The translations under genes were made by a program, and so were the position numbers. The notes under the pieces are model-generated. The model searched no databases. It was not told where the DNA came from and saw only the letters and a program-made list of their open reading frames with translations. Of a DNA stretch of 64,000 bases, positions 34,953 through 44,183 are shown one piece after another. The first letter of the stretch is position 1. Every line of letters starts with the position of its first letter. Source of the DNA: Bremerella sp. P1 (GTDB taxonomy: Bacteria > Planctomycetota > Planctomycetia > Pirellulales > Pirellulaceae). The DNA is taken from contig NZ_CP118164.1 of assembly GCF_028748185.1 (NCBI RefSeq), positions 806,001-870,000 on the forward strand, written 5' to 3'.

Positions 34953-36134
34953 ATGAACGAATCGTCCATGGACCTAACCGATACTAGTCACGTCATCAAC
35001 CTCGACACGCATGCCAATGCCCAGGCATCGCCAGATAACGATTCGGCAGCTTTTGCGGCCCAAGACTGGGCCATGGAAGGATGCTTACCGGGGCACGGGA
35101 CGCTTTCGAAGATCTCGCTGCGTAGCGTGACGGTCACCGTCGGACGCGATCCACAAGGCGACGTCTGCCTGGCTTCCCCGAACGTTTCGAAGCGACACGC
35201 CCAATTTGTCATCTCGGCGCGTCAGATCCAGCTGCAAGACCTGGGCAGCACCAATGGTACGTTCGTTAACGGTAAACGCCTTGAGTCGGTCACGGTCCTG
35301 AACGAAGGGGACCTGGTCCAGTTTGCCGACGTCGAACTTCGACTTGTCAAACTGCAAGCACCGACGGTCGATCAAACCGCCGTGGAAACCAACCCAGAGC
35401 ATCGCTGGGCCTTGTCGAGCATGCACCAGGTGTTGACACAGAACAAGATGCTGACCTTCTTTCAGCCGATCGTCAGCGCTGACAAGCACGAACTGGTCGG
35501 GTACGAAGCCCTTGTACGGGCAACGGTCGAAGGCCTGGAGTCCCCGCTGGTTCTCTTCGACCAAGCTGCTCGATTGGGCGTGGAGAAGCGCCTGAGCGTC
35601 TCGTGCCGTGTGAACGCATTGAAGGCCATCGACCAGGCGAACGTGCCAGGTACGCTGTTTCTCAACACGCACCCCAACGAATGCCTCGAAGATGAGCTGT
35701 TGAAAACGATTCGAGATCTGCGCGAACGTTCACCGAAACGCGACATCGTGATCGAAGTGCACGAAGAAGCGGTCGCTAACTTGAACCAGCTCCGCGAATT
35801 CACGGCCGCCATTCACGACCTGGACGTCAAACTGGCCTTCGATGACTTCGGAGCCGGTCAGTCGCGTCTGGTCGAGTTGTGCCAGGTGTCGCCTGACATC
35901 CTGAAGTTCGATCGCTCGCTCATTCAGAGTATGGTCCAAAGCGAGAACAACTACCGTCTGATCGCCAACCTGCACGATTCGGCCCGTCAACTCGGCATCC
36001 AGACGCTGGCCGAAGGGGTCGAAACAGAGGAAGAGATCGCCGCGAGTAAAGCTATTGGCTTCGACCTCTTCCAAGGCTATGCGTTTGGCAAGCCGCAAGC
36101 GATTGACCAGTTGTTGGCCGGTTCGCCGAAATGA
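34953..36134 (+). CDS. FHA-EAL protein, predicted c-di-GMP phosphodiesterase
   Basis: 394 residues from the ATG at 34953; a TTG at 34923 would extend it by ten. An FHA domain (residues about 57-110: GRDPQGDVC, SKRHAQF, DLGSTNGTFVNG) recognises phosphothreonine. The EAL domain (about 168-386) has YEALVR, a metal Asn in FLNTHPNE, EVHEEA, FDDFGAGQS, ILKFDRSLI and AEGVETEEE, so the catalytic set is present. It is probably co-transcribed with the upstream Ser/Thr kinase, suggesting phosphorylation-controlled c-di-GMP breakdown. Confidence 0.88.
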   Translation: MNESSMDLTDTSHVINLDTHANAQASPDNDSAAFAAQDWAMEGCLPGHGTLSKISLRSVTVTVGRDPQGDVCLASPNVSKRHAQFVISARQIQLQDLGSTNGTFVNGKRLESVTVLNEGDLVQFADVELRLVKLQAPTVDQTAVETNPEHRWALSSMHQVLTQNKMLTFFQPIVSADKHELVGYEALVRATVEGLESPLVLFDQAARLGVEKRLSVSCRVNALKAIDQANVPGTLFLNTHPNECLEDELLKTIRDLRERSPKRDIVIEVHEEAVANLNQLREFTAAIHDLDVKLAFDDFGAGQSRLVELCQVSPDILKFDRSLIQSMVQSENNYRLIANLHDSARQLGIQTLAEGVETEEEIAASKAIGFDLFQGYAFGKPQAIDQLLAGSPK

Positions 36135-36158
36135 TTGCGCGCGAGTAGGCCGAAGAAT

Positions 36159-36770
36159 TCACGGAGAGACGACCCGACACCGCTGCAATTCCATGGTGAA
36201 TCCACCGTCTTTCTCCTTGGGGATGCCCTTTTTGTCGTATTCGACGACCGGCCCACTGATGGTCCACTTTCGTCCCCTGACAACCACCTCCTGACCGACG
36301 GCTAGGCCCTTAACCATATCCGCCGTCTTGAACCAACAGATGACTTCCTGGTTGTCCTGGTCACCGTGAAACACGAGCTGCGCTTCGCCTGCGTTTTTAT
36401 ATCGCTCGGCGAACATCGGCTTCATCTCGTCGATTCTTTTCCGATAATCCTCCGATGTACTCGGTGTTCGCAGTGCACTTCCACGATTGATCTCAAGGAT
36501 CTTGCCACGCAAGTCCACGTTGTCGCGCGTCTCGTCGTGGAACACGAAAGGCTGGTCAGGTGCATTATGCCGAAACCAGTCCAGAAGCTCCCGAGGCTCA
36601 AGCGGCTCTGGCGTGACCGGGGCCTCTTGCCGAGCCTGCAGGGTGTAGTACAAGGTCAACGGGGCTCCGCAACACACCACGAGCGTCGTGGCCAGGATTA
36701 TGCCGATGACGATAAGTACCCATCGGCCAGTGTTCCGACTTGAGGAAGATGTCTCGTTAGAATCAGACAT
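36159..36770 (-). CDS. Membrane protein with a tRNA_anti/OB-like domain
   Basis: 203 residues. Residues about 16-40 form a membrane segment (GRWVLIVIGIILATTLVVCCGAPLTLYYT). The outer part has strands DNVDLRGKILEI, NQEVICWFK, GQEVVVRGRKWT, GPVVEY, arranged like OB-fold tRNA_anti domains used by envelope proteins. The assignment is tentative. Convergent with the FHA-EAL gene. Confidence 0.55.
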   Translation of the reverse strand: MSDSNETSSSSRNTGRWVLIVIGIILATTLVVCCGAPLTLYYTLQARQEAPVTPEPLEPRELLDWFRHNAPDQPFVFHDETRDNVDLRGKILEINRGSALRTPSTSEDYRKRIDEMKPMFAERYKNAGEAQLVFHGDQDNQEVICWFKTADMVKGLAVGQEVVVRGRKWTISGPVVEYDKKGIPKEKDGGFTMELQRCRVVSP

Positions 36771-36937
36771 AGCAAACTTTCGTTTCGGCCCTAGCTTGGC
36801 TTCCCGTTATTCGATGGAGCGAGCAATGCTTTGGACGCTGTTTTCTATTCTATCGCCCACTTCTCCCGTCGCGGTATGATTATCCATGTTTTCGTCCAGT
36901 CAGCGATAACCCTCTCCCAATCGATCGCAGAACAACC

Positions 36938-37297
36938 ATGACCCCTGAAGAGCGAGAAGCATTCCAGCGCCGCTTCCAACAGCGGCAACAGATCTTTCTG
37001 TCGGCCGTCGAAGGCTTAGCGACAGACCAGTCAACGTGGCAGATCTATCTGGACGACCAACGGATTGTCGATGGACAGCTCATCGTCCAAGCTACCCAAA
37101 ACGGCCCTCCGTCGCCTGACTTAGACAAGCTCAAACAATACTGCCAACACATCACTGGCCAAGGGTTTCAGTTGGAGATCGTCGTCGATACGGAAAACAA
37201 CTTCCACGTGATGTCGTGGGAAGTCCACGAGCCGGACTGGCCGGAGGAGCTTGAGCCCGTGTTGTTCCTGCGTTGGAATACAGTGGGTGGGGAGTGA
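36938..37297 (+). CDS. Hypothetical protein; tail duplicated near 40.6 kb
   Basis: 119 residues, no signal peptide or membrane segment. N-terminal helix MTPEEREAFQRRFQQRQQ, then a mixed segment (DQSTWQIYLDDQRIVDGQLIVQA), ending HEPDWPEELEPVLFLRWNTVGGE. The last 22 residues are repeated in degenerate form at 40655-40720. Family unknown. Confidence 0.6.
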   Translation: MTPEEREAFQRRFQQRQQIFLSAVEGLATDQSTWQIYLDDQRIVDGQLIVQATQNGPPSPDLDKLKQYCQHITGQGFQLEIVVDTENNFHVMSWEVHEPDWPEELEPVLFLRWNTVGGE

Positions 37298-37310
37298 ATC
37301 ATTCGGCCGA

Positions 37311-38807
37311 TTAGAACTCGGCTTGGAACTGAGTGCGGAACAGCACGCCGTCATCCCCAACCAGGATATCGCTGGAACGGTTTTGAAGTGGGCTTCCATC
37401 GAGCGAAGTCACATCGAACGAAATCTTTACCTTGGGAGAATCGGCAGGATACCAATTCAACCCGGCCGCATACTCCGAGGCGTCGCCGTACTCGCCACCG
37501 ACATGCGAGTAGCGAAGATTGAAGTCGAGCTTTTTCGCCAGCAGGAATCGCCCCCCTTCGACGTAGTAGCCGTGTTGAAACAACGACGTGACCGGCAGCG
37601 GACCGTTTCCTTCGATCTGATTGATCCAACGCAAAAACACTTCGGCGTCGATGCTCCAGCCGTGCGACTTCCAAGCGAAATCGAGACCATACAAAACGAC
37701 GTCAAAACTCGAAACGGTCACACCAGCAGCCAGCGCCCCTGGCTCGGTCAGACGCGTTCCGTCCGAGAGTCGCAAGAAATCTGCTTCGCCCAAGGGAATT
37801 CCCAACGCGTCGCCGGCATTGGGTGAATAGACAAACGAATGGCCCAGTCGCACCAAGGGGCATTCAGTCCATTCATAGTCAACAATCTGGCTGCCAAAGC
37901 TACCCCATGGATCAAAGTAGTTGGTGGCGGCGAAGGTAAACTGCTGATCCGCGTCGGCATTGGGAACATTGGACGAACTGTACCCGTTGCCAAGCATCAC
38001 TTCGTAGTGGCTCCACTCACCAAAATCCCCGACGCCGAAGACACCGATCGTTCGATCCGTGCGAAAAAAATCGTTCGCCATGGGACGATCCGAGAAGCGG
38101 GTCCGGCGAGCCGCCAACAGCCACTGACGCGAACCGGGCACCTTTCGCTTGCCGACTTGAACCTTGAGTAGGTCGCTGAACTTCCAGCCCCACCAGTAGT
38201 CAAAAAAATCGACCACGTGTGCTCCGTCGGTGTCGCCGTCCAACTGCAGAAAATACGTCAGCCGCTTGTCGACAGCGAATCCGGACAGAACGATGCGGCC
38301 ACGCTCGATATCGAAGGCATTGCGGTTACGAATCGGACGTGTCACGCCAGCGTTATCGGTCCAGCTGGTGGCATCTCGGGAGAACGCGTGGTGCCGAAAC
38401 TGAATCCAGCCGTTCACCTTCAGTTCAAACGGATGGGTTTCGGAGTCGAAAGGGCGGAGAACAATTCCGCGATCGTAGTCAACGTAGTAATTAAGCGTAA
38501 ATGACTTCGGGGGCTCACTGTCATCGCATTCAGGCTCCCACGGCACGTCGGCGTCTAGCGGCAATCGCAGACGCTGCTTGCTATCATCGCAGCAAGCTTC
38601 GGCCGACAGATAATCGGCCCCGCAAGCAATGGAAGAAGGAACCGGCCACGCAGGCTCTGTTGGTAGCGGCTGGTTGTCGTAGGCGGAGACGCCTGGTTCC
38701 GGCAGAAGCTGCGGGTAGGGAACCGGGATCGACTGCCCAAGTACCCAATGCACCATCATCAGCGCGAGGCAAAGTGGAACGGCAGCGAACCTCAAGATCG
38801 AGTTCAT
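37311..38807 (-). CDS. Outer-membrane porin, phosphate-selective (OprO/P) type
   Basis: 498 residues with a signal peptide (LRFAAVPLCLALMMVHWVLGQS). The barrel region includes FELKVNGWIQFRHHAFS, DIERGRIVLSGFAVDKRLTYFLQLDGD, VQVGKRKVPGSRQW, RTDRTIGVFGVGDFGEWSHYEVMLGNGYS and LLAKKLDFNLRYSHVGG, alternating strands of the phosphate-selective porin O/P family. Forms a trimeric outer-membrane channel for anionic solutes. No phosphate-transport genes are adjacent. Confidence 0.85.
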   Translation of the reverse strand: MNSILRFAAVPLCLALMMVHWVLGQSIPVPYPQLLPEPGVSAYDNQPLPTEPAWPVPSSIACGADYLSAEACCDDSKQRLRLPLDADVPWEPECDDSEPPKSFTLNYYVDYDRGIVLRPFDSETHPFELKVNGWIQFRHHAFSRDATSWTDNAGVTRPIRNRNAFDIERGRIVLSGFAVDKRLTYFLQLDGDTDGAHVVDFFDYWWGWKFSDLLKVQVGKRKVPGSRQWLLAARRTRFSDRPMANDFFRTDRTIGVFGVGDFGEWSHYEVMLGNGYSSSNVPNADADQQFTFAATNYFDPWGSFGSQIVDYEWTECPLVRLGHSFVYSPNAGDALGIPLGEADFLRLSDGTRLTEPGALAAGVTVSSFDVVLYGLDFAWKSHGWSIDAEVFLRWINQIEGNGPLPVTSLFQHGYYVEGGRFLLAKKLDFNLRYSHVGGEYGDASEYAAGLNWYPADSPKVKISFDVTSLDGSPLQNRSSDILVGDDGVLFRTQFQAEF

Positions 38808-39087
38808 CGAACCTGCTCGACTCCCGCTAGAACCACATGCTTGATCACAACCGACGCCTCCAAGTAGGTATCGTATCGATCGTAACGATTACTCCAGTCA
38901 AACCGGGGGGACTCGGCTAGAGTTATGACTTTTGCCCAAGCCAGGCAAAGCGGATAATTCACATCGCCAAACTGCTGTTTAATATTTGGCGTTGGACGTC
39001 GTGGGTGAGGTAACCCTTGGCAAACGGTCATTGACCAGGAAAACACATCCACGACCGTGGCACGGCCGGGCACTCATCTAATGCTGA

Positions 39088-40491
39088 CTAACCAACAAGG
39101 TTCTCTTGTCGGTGGGACGTCGCTTTCCAGAAGTGCGAATGCGTCCAGGCGATCAATGCTGCCAAGCCGATCGCTCCGACCATCAACAGGACGGCGGTCG
39201 CCAATGAATGCAGCAGTTCCGGAGCCAGCAAGATGACCACGCCCAGAAGAAGCATCATCACGCCTGACAAGAGCTTCAGGAAGCGACCTTCGTGCTCCTG
39301 TAGTTTGCGAGCGCCAAGCGTATAGGTGAACCCGACAACGATGATGCTCAAGGGAATGATATAAATCAGGTTGTACAACACGAGATAGCCGTAGTAGCTG
39401 GCCGTCGGCAGTTCTCTTAGCGTCAGAACTCGTGTGTAAACCATTGGGAAGCCAGCGGTACAAAGCAGCTCGTAGGAGTTGGCGGCGGCCGCAAGTGCCA
39501 TCGTCCCCAGCAGCATCGGCCACACCTCCGTTGCTCCGAGCAGATTTCGCATGCGGTCGAAGAGGCCCGGCTTGGCACTGTCAGGAATCGACAGGGTGAT
39601 GCCTTTCTTCCAGGCGAAGTAGTCTTTGATGTTGATCAACGCCACGAGAATCGCCACGAGACCGGCTCCCGTGGTGATCCAGGCCAAGTGCCCCGCCAGA
39701 ACAAAGACATTCAGCCAGGCGGCCATGAAGAGAAAGTAGAACAGCCCCGAGAACAAAACAAACACCCCGCCCACCCAAAACATGCGAGCGCGGCTGCGGG
39801 CATGGATCAACAAGCTAAGCAGCGACAACAAAATGAAAAACGCGCACGGATTAAATGCATCGCAGCCAGCGAGAATGATGGTGAATAGCGGCAACGAGAG
39901 GGTATCGACATCCACCTCGCTGCTCCAGGGCAAGTCGACGACTTCCGATTCGGTTGACTCCAGGTCCGGCAGTTCCAGAACCAACTCTTCCGCGGCATCC
40001 AGTTCTTGCGGCTCCGGAGAAAACGAGGCCAATTGAACCTTCCAGGTTGGCGACGAAGATGCCGCGGTCGGTACCTGCTTCTGCAATGACTCTTGGCACT
40101 TGATGAGGGCCGTCTCAATTCTCTGTCCCGTGGTGGCCTCTCCACCAAATCCCAAAGTCATCTGCCCACAGTAGAAGAACGCAGGCACCGATCCGGCTTG
40201 CTTTTTCAAGCTCGCAGCCATCTGGCAATAGAGTTCCAGATTGCCCGCATGACGAGACGTATCGTACTTTCGCACCTGGAGCCATGCGTGCCGTTTGGCC
40301 AGTTGATCCGCGAAGGCAACGCCTTTCTCACAATGCGCGCACCCTTCGCGGAAGAACACGTAGAGATTGACCTTCACCTGGCGATCCTGGTCGATCTCGT
40401 ACCACTTCCATTTGAACTGGTCCTCCCCAACTGCCGAAACGGCTGCCAAGATCAGGCCCAAAATCACGCAAGTATAGATGAAGAATTTCAT
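39088..40491 (-). CDS. Membrane protein with an N-terminal thioredoxin-like domain and a DsbD-like core
   Basis: 467 residues from the ATG at 40491; the frame is open 55 codons further up, without support. A signal-like segment, then a thioredoxin-fold domain with CAHC (VFFREGCAHCEKG) and a later cis-Pro (SVPAFFYCG), and then a six- to eight-helix membrane domain with DAFNPCAFFILLSLLSLL, a DsbD/CcdA-like 'NPC' helix, and a second cysteine in ELLCTAGFP. It could pass electrons across the membrane to periplasmic thiols. The cysteines in the membrane part are candidates for the transfer pair. Confidence 0.75.
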   Translation of the reverse strand: MKFFIYTCVILGLILAAVSAVGEDQFKWKWYEIDQDRQVKVNLYVFFREGCAHCEKGVAFADQLAKRHAWLQVRKYDTSRHAGNLELYCQMAASLKKQAGSVPAFFYCGQMTLGFGGEATTGQRIETALIKCQESLQKQVPTAASSSPTWKVQLASFSPEPQELDAAEELVLELPDLESTESEVVDLPWSSEVDVDTLSLPLFTIILAGCDAFNPCAFFILLSLLSLLIHARSRARMFWVGGVFVLFSGLFYFLFMAAWLNVFVLAGHLAWITTGAGLVAILVALINIKDYFAWKKGITLSIPDSAKPGLFDRMRNLLGATEVWPMLLGTMALAAAANSYELLCTAGFPMVYTRVLTLRELPTASYYGYLVLYNLIYIIPLSIIVVGFTYTLGARKLQEHEGRFLKLLSGVMMLLLGVVILLAPELLHSLATAVLLMVGAIGLAALIAWTHSHFWKATSHRQENLVG

Positions 40492-40609
40492 GGCTCTCTC
40501 GCATTCGATACGCTCCACGAAACTACTTACTTTGCCGATATCTAGTGTCCCACAGATGCGCCGACTGAGTGATCGTGGCGAACTTGATTCGAGGATGGTG
40601 GAATCACCG

Positions 40610-40732
40610 ATGCCCGACGCTTTTGGGCAGAATGAATACTCAAGCGTCATGCCCAAGCCAGACTGGCCAGATGAGTTTGGGCCTGTGTTGTTTCTGAGGG
40701 GGAATACGATGGGTGGGAAGTTAGCTGGATAG
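40610..40732 (+). pseudogene. Fragment related to the gene at 36938-37297
   Basis: The stretch 40655-40720 encodes PKPDWPDEFGPVLFLRGNTMGGK, matching the tail EPDWPEELEPVLFLRWNTVGG of the 119-residue protein at about 80 percent of bases. The preceding bases match only loosely, and no start or full-length frame is present. A decayed paralogue, or a copy of a mobile gene end. Confidence 0.6.
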
Positions 40733-40740
40733 CCGCCTTA

Positions 40741-40767
40741 CACTGCCGAGGGCGGCAGTGGCACACG
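40741..40767. repeat. Isolated right end of the MITE-like element
   Basis: 27 bases identical to 11471-11497 (CACTGCCGAGGGCGGCAGTG plus GCACACG). The left half of the element is missing here. Confidence 0.8.
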
Positions 40768-40805
40768 GGAAGAGGTTGAAGAACGTAGGTAGATTGGCAG
40801 TGCCA

Positions 40806-40937
40806 CCCAGCCGAATTTTACCTCAGCAGCTTATGGAACTCATGCGACACGAGTCAATTGAAACAACGTTGAAGTTCTACGTCGGAGCCAATGCAACCAG
40901 GACAGCCGAGGTATTATGGAAGGCAGAATACGCTTGA
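40806..40937 (+). pseudogene. Remnant of a tyrosine-recombinase integrase
   Basis: One frame reads ...LPQQLMELMRHESIETTLKFYVG...TAEVLWKAEYA and a TGA. This is the C-terminal signature of phage-type integrases (LxRHxSIETTxKFY, with His and the nucleophilic Tyr). Nothing upstream continues the domain, so only the last 40 residues survive. It lies 0.8 kb from a tRNA-Leu gene, a typical integration target. The flanks hold other degenerate pieces. Confidence 0.75.
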
Positions 40938-41049
40938 ATAAACCCCTGAGCGTGTGGTAACAAGTGGATTCCGCGAATTGATCCTGTGTAAGCAGGGCTT
41001 ATACAGATAAAGTCTGTCTAATAACAAGTTATCCATCTAAATCAAAGCC

Positions 41050-41523
41050 ATGCCACTGCTCATAAATGAAGATGGTTCGTCTTGGAGAACCGACTTCAGT
41101 ACCGACGAATTGCTGGCCGCGATCCGGCAACACGAATTACCTCAATGCCTAGAAGATACGGTCGTTGGCAATGTGCCTGGTCCGCTGCAATACTGGTGCG
41201 AACGTGTCACCAACAACGGCGTCTGGCCGCTTCAAGACGATTTCATTCCCGTTTGGACCACCAATGGAACGTCATGCCTTGCGTATGAGCCGTCGATCAA
41301 TAAGTTCACATATCAGCACATCGAAGACGTTCCCGAAGGGGCGCATAATACTTTCGATTCCTTCGCGCATGTTTCGGTGTGGGTTTTGCTCGATCTAATC
41401 GGTAGCAAAGGCGAAGACGAGATTCGATTGGCTGCTAAGTTCTTAGGTTTTGACAAGGTCGATGAATTGCTGGCATGTTCGAGTGTTGAAGAGTTTCATG
41501 CCAAGGTTCAACTTGATCCCTGA
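41050..41523 (+). CDS. Hypothetical protein in the decayed patch
   Basis: 157 residues, no signal peptide or membrane segment. Features: TDFSTDELLAAIRQHELPQCLEDT, NGVWPLQDDFIPVWTTNGTSCLAYEP, FDSFAHVSVWVLLDLIGSKGEDEIRLAAKFLGF. The composition is less GC-rich than its neighbours, as expected of a transferred gene. The strand pattern is reminiscent of small immunity-type proteins, but I recognise no family with confidence. Confidence 0.6.
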   Translation: MPLLINEDGSSWRTDFSTDELLAAIRQHELPQCLEDTVVGNVPGPLQYWCERVTNNGVWPLQDDFIPVWTTNGTSCLAYEPSINKFTYQHIEDVPEGAHNTFDSFAHVSVWVLLDLIGSKGEDEIRLAAKFLGFDKVDELLACSSVEEFHAKVQLDP

Positions 41524-41742
41524 ATTACGATGGAAAACGAATCGCTCAACCGGAGCGGCGGTTGGGCGCGAAACCGAGATCAACATCGCTGACCGCCGCC
41601 CGGTCATCTTCACCGTTGTCGTGGGTAATGCTTGGCTGGCCACACCCTGATTCTTGACACAGGTGACACTACGCCTGCGAGAGCACGCCTACCATGGGGT
41701 GGCACAAGCGTAAGCCTAGCAAAGCAAACGGTTTAGAAAAAG

Positions 41743-41826
<84 letters not shown>

Positions 41827-42140
41827 ACAATGAAGATGTCCTTGGCAGTGAAGCCAATCCGGTGGATTGGTCGGACATCCGGCGGCATATTAAGGTTTGC
41901 CGCTGCTGTGGAAAGGTCGGATTTTAGCCGGAATTGCCCGGGGCGGCAATGACCGGGCAGGCGATTCCGGGGTAGATCTCGACCTTCCCCCTCTCCTACG
42001 ACACGCATCTTCCGCGCAAGTTCTCTTCTTTCTTAGTGAGAATCGCCCGGAAATGGCGGTCTACCTGACACTGCGTTGACGCGATTTGGGTAATCGCCTA
42101 TACGTTCCCTTCACTTTTTGACGGATCGAAACGGTCAGGG
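41827..42140. other. Intergenic region upstream of tRNA-Leu and of the outer-membrane gene
   Basis: No gene seen. A strong inverted repeat occupies 41928-41970 (CCGGAATTGCCCGG ... CCGGGCAGGCGATTCCGG). Confidence 0.5.
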
Positions 42141-43280
42141 ATGATGCGACCTACTTGGGTGCTGCTACTGCTAACGCTCGTGCTCAGCGGACGATCGCTG
42201 GGACAGGCTCCGTATGCACCCTCTCAGTACACAACGCCGGCCGAGGCCTCGTACGCCCCTGCTCAGACGGTGCCGGCCGCCTGGCCCCCTGCTCCACCGT
42301 GGGATGACGCTCAGGCCGGGCAGCCGATGCCCGAGTTGGTCCTACCGGAAGAGCCACCGCCGGAAGAGCAACCCTCACGCAGGCGCGGCTCGGGAAGTCC
42401 GTTTGGAGGTTCTGCCGGGCCTGGCTATGGGGTCGAGTGGTTTCCTGCTCAACCGGTCCAGGGGCAAGACGTCGACTTTCAACTCTTCGAGCAAGACGCG
42501 TCGACAGGCATGCCGATCTACCGCGGAGACTACGGCACGGCCGTGCTGACCGCCAGCGTGCAGAACACCCACTACTTCACCGACGCGGTGCTGCCGGATA
42601 CCGGCCGGGCATTTCCGGACGACCTGTGGAACGTGAAGTTCGGCCTGACGTACATTCGCAAGTTCGACAGCGGTTCGTCGCTGGGCATTATCAGCAGTAT
42701 CGGCTCGGCAAGTGACAAGCCGTTTCAAAGTGGTGATGAGATCAACCTGAACCTGATTTCGTTTCTGCGAAAGCCGGCCTGGAACGAGCGCGATGCGTGG
42801 ATGTTCGGCGTGATGTATTCGCCGACGGGCTCGCTCAACTTTCCGGTCCCGATCATCGCGTACGAGTGGAACAAGTCCGAGGCGTTTCAGATGAACCTGG
42901 GTATCCCGTTCTCGATGACGTGGCGACCGCGGGAAGACTGGACGCTGGTCGCGACCTACGTTCCGCTGACCAACGGAAGCGTGATGCTCACGCACGACCT
43001 GTCGGAGCGGTGGCACGTTTACGGCGGCTATCGATCGGTCGCGCGGTCGTACTTCCTAAGTGATCGCGTCGAGAAAGACGATCGCTTCTTCGCGCTGCAG
43101 CAGCGGCTGGTCACGGGTATTCGCTGGGACGTGGGCAAGTACGGAGCTCTCGACTTCAGTACTGGCTACGCGTTCGACCGGCGCTACGGTGAAGGAGAGA
43201 ACCAAGGTTCCGACCTTCACGATGAAGTGAAGGTCGAACCAGGTGCGTTTATCGGGCTCGACTTTCGCCTGAGGTTTTAG
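42141..43280 (+). CDS. Secreted barrel-like protein of planctomycete type
   Basis: 379 residues. Signal peptide (WVLLLLTLVLSGRSLGQ), then a Pro/Ala-rich linker, then strands such as GTAVLTASVQNTHYFTD, NVKFGLTYIRKFDSGSSLGIISSIG, AWMFGVMYSPTGS, QMNLGIPFSMTWRP, DWTLVATYVPLTN and FIGLDFRLRF. The terminal aromatic residue and the alternating strands fit a beta-barrel outer-membrane protein. It converges with metF, and the two coding ends share the bases TTAG (43277-43280). Confidence 0.75.
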   Translation: MMRPTWVLLLLTLVLSGRSLGQAPYAPSQYTTPAEASYAPAQTVPAAWPPAPPWDDAQAGQPMPELVLPEEPPPEEQPSRRRGSGSPFGGSAGPGYGVEWFPAQPVQGQDVDFQLFEQDASTGMPIYRGDYGTAVLTASVQNTHYFTDAVLPDTGRAFPDDLWNVKFGLTYIRKFDSGSSLGIISSIGSASDKPFQSGDEINLNLISFLRKPAWNERDAWMFGVMYSPTGSLNFPVPIIAYEWNKSEAFQMNLGIPFSMTWRPREDWTLVATYVPLTNGSVMLTHDLSERWHVYGGYRSVARSYFLSDRVEKDDRFFALQQRLVTGIRWDVGKYGALDFSTGYAFDRRYGEGENQGSDLHDEVKVEPGAFIGLDFRLRF

Positions 43281-44173
43281 GCAGGCGAGCCAGACTTCTT
43301 GTTGGCCATGTGCTCTTTCAGAGCCGTCAGGATGTTGCCGGTCGCTTCGGCCTGGTTCAGCACGTAGAAGTGGAAGCCTGGGACGCCATTGTCGAACAGG
43401 TCGTTCACTTGCTGCGAGGCGTACGCCGTGCCGACCCGCTTGTGCCACTCGGCATCTTCGGGCTTCTGACTCAGTTTTTCATACAGCTTCTTCGGGATAC
43501 CGGCGCCGCACATCTTGGCGATCTTCGAGATCTGCGCCAGGCTGTTGATTGGGAAGATGCCAGGGACGATCGGCACGGTAATGCCGGCCTTCTCGCAGCG
43601 TTCGCGCCAGCTGTAGAAGTCGCTGTTACGGAAGAACAATTGCGAAACGATCACCTGGGCACCGGCGTCGACCTTTCGCTTGAGGTTCTCGAGGTCGGCT
43701 TCGGCACTGGGGGCTTCCTGGTGCACTTCCGGATATCCGGCGACCAGCACGCCCAGCTCGTTGAACTCGTCGTTGATCAATTCGACCAGTTCGTTGGCGT
43801 AACGCAGACCCTTCGGATTGGGCTTGAAGGTGGTTTCGCCTTGGGGTGGGTCACCACGCAGGGCCACAATGTAATCGACACCACGACGTTCGGCTTCGGC
43901 CAGGAAGCTACGCAGGTCGGCCACGCTGGAACCGACCACCGTCAGGTGCGCGGCAACCGGCACCTGGAACATGGTTTTAACCTTCTCGACGATCTCGAGC
44001 GTTCGCCCGCGTGTCGAACCACCAGCGCCATAGGTGCAGGTGATGTAGGCAGGCTTGTGTTGCATCAGCCGCTCAACTTGCAGCATGAGCGACCGCACTC
44101 CCTTGTCGGTCTTAGGGGGATACAGCTCAAACGAGATCGGCAGTTCGCCGGGCTTGTAGAATTCGGAAAGCAT
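43277..44173 (-). CDS. metF: Methylenetetrahydrofolate reductase
   Basis: 298 residues from the ATG at 44173. Reduces 5,10-methylene-THF to 5-methyl-THF for methionine synthesis. Family features: FELYPPKTDKG (Glu28 region), ITCTYGAGGSTRGRT, HLTVVGSS, DYIVALRGDPPQG, VSQLFFRNSDFY. The FAD-binding barrel is complete. Its start lies 8 bp after the stop of the GlmU-like gene, so the two are one operon. Confidence 0.93.
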   Translation of the reverse strand: MLSEFYKPGELPISFELYPPKTDKGVRSLMLQVERLMQHKPAYITCTYGAGGSTRGRTLEIVEKVKTMFQVPVAAHLTVVGSSVADLRSFLAEAERRGVDYIVALRGDPPQGETTFKPNPKGLRYANELVELINDEFNELGVLVAGYPEVHQEAPSAEADLENLKRKVDAGAQVIVSQLFFRNSDFYSWRERCEKAGITVPIVPGIFPINSLAQISKIAKMCGAGIPKKLYEKLSQKPEDAEWHKRVGTAYASQQVNDLFDNGVPGFHFYVLNQAEATGNILTALKEHMANKKSGSPA

Positions 44174-44183
44174 GGGGCTAGTT

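Noticed and set aside
41524-41742. Short frames between the hypothetical gene and tRNA-Leu
   Set aside because: No start with RBS and no recognisable family; may be decayed coding DNA but I cannot support it.
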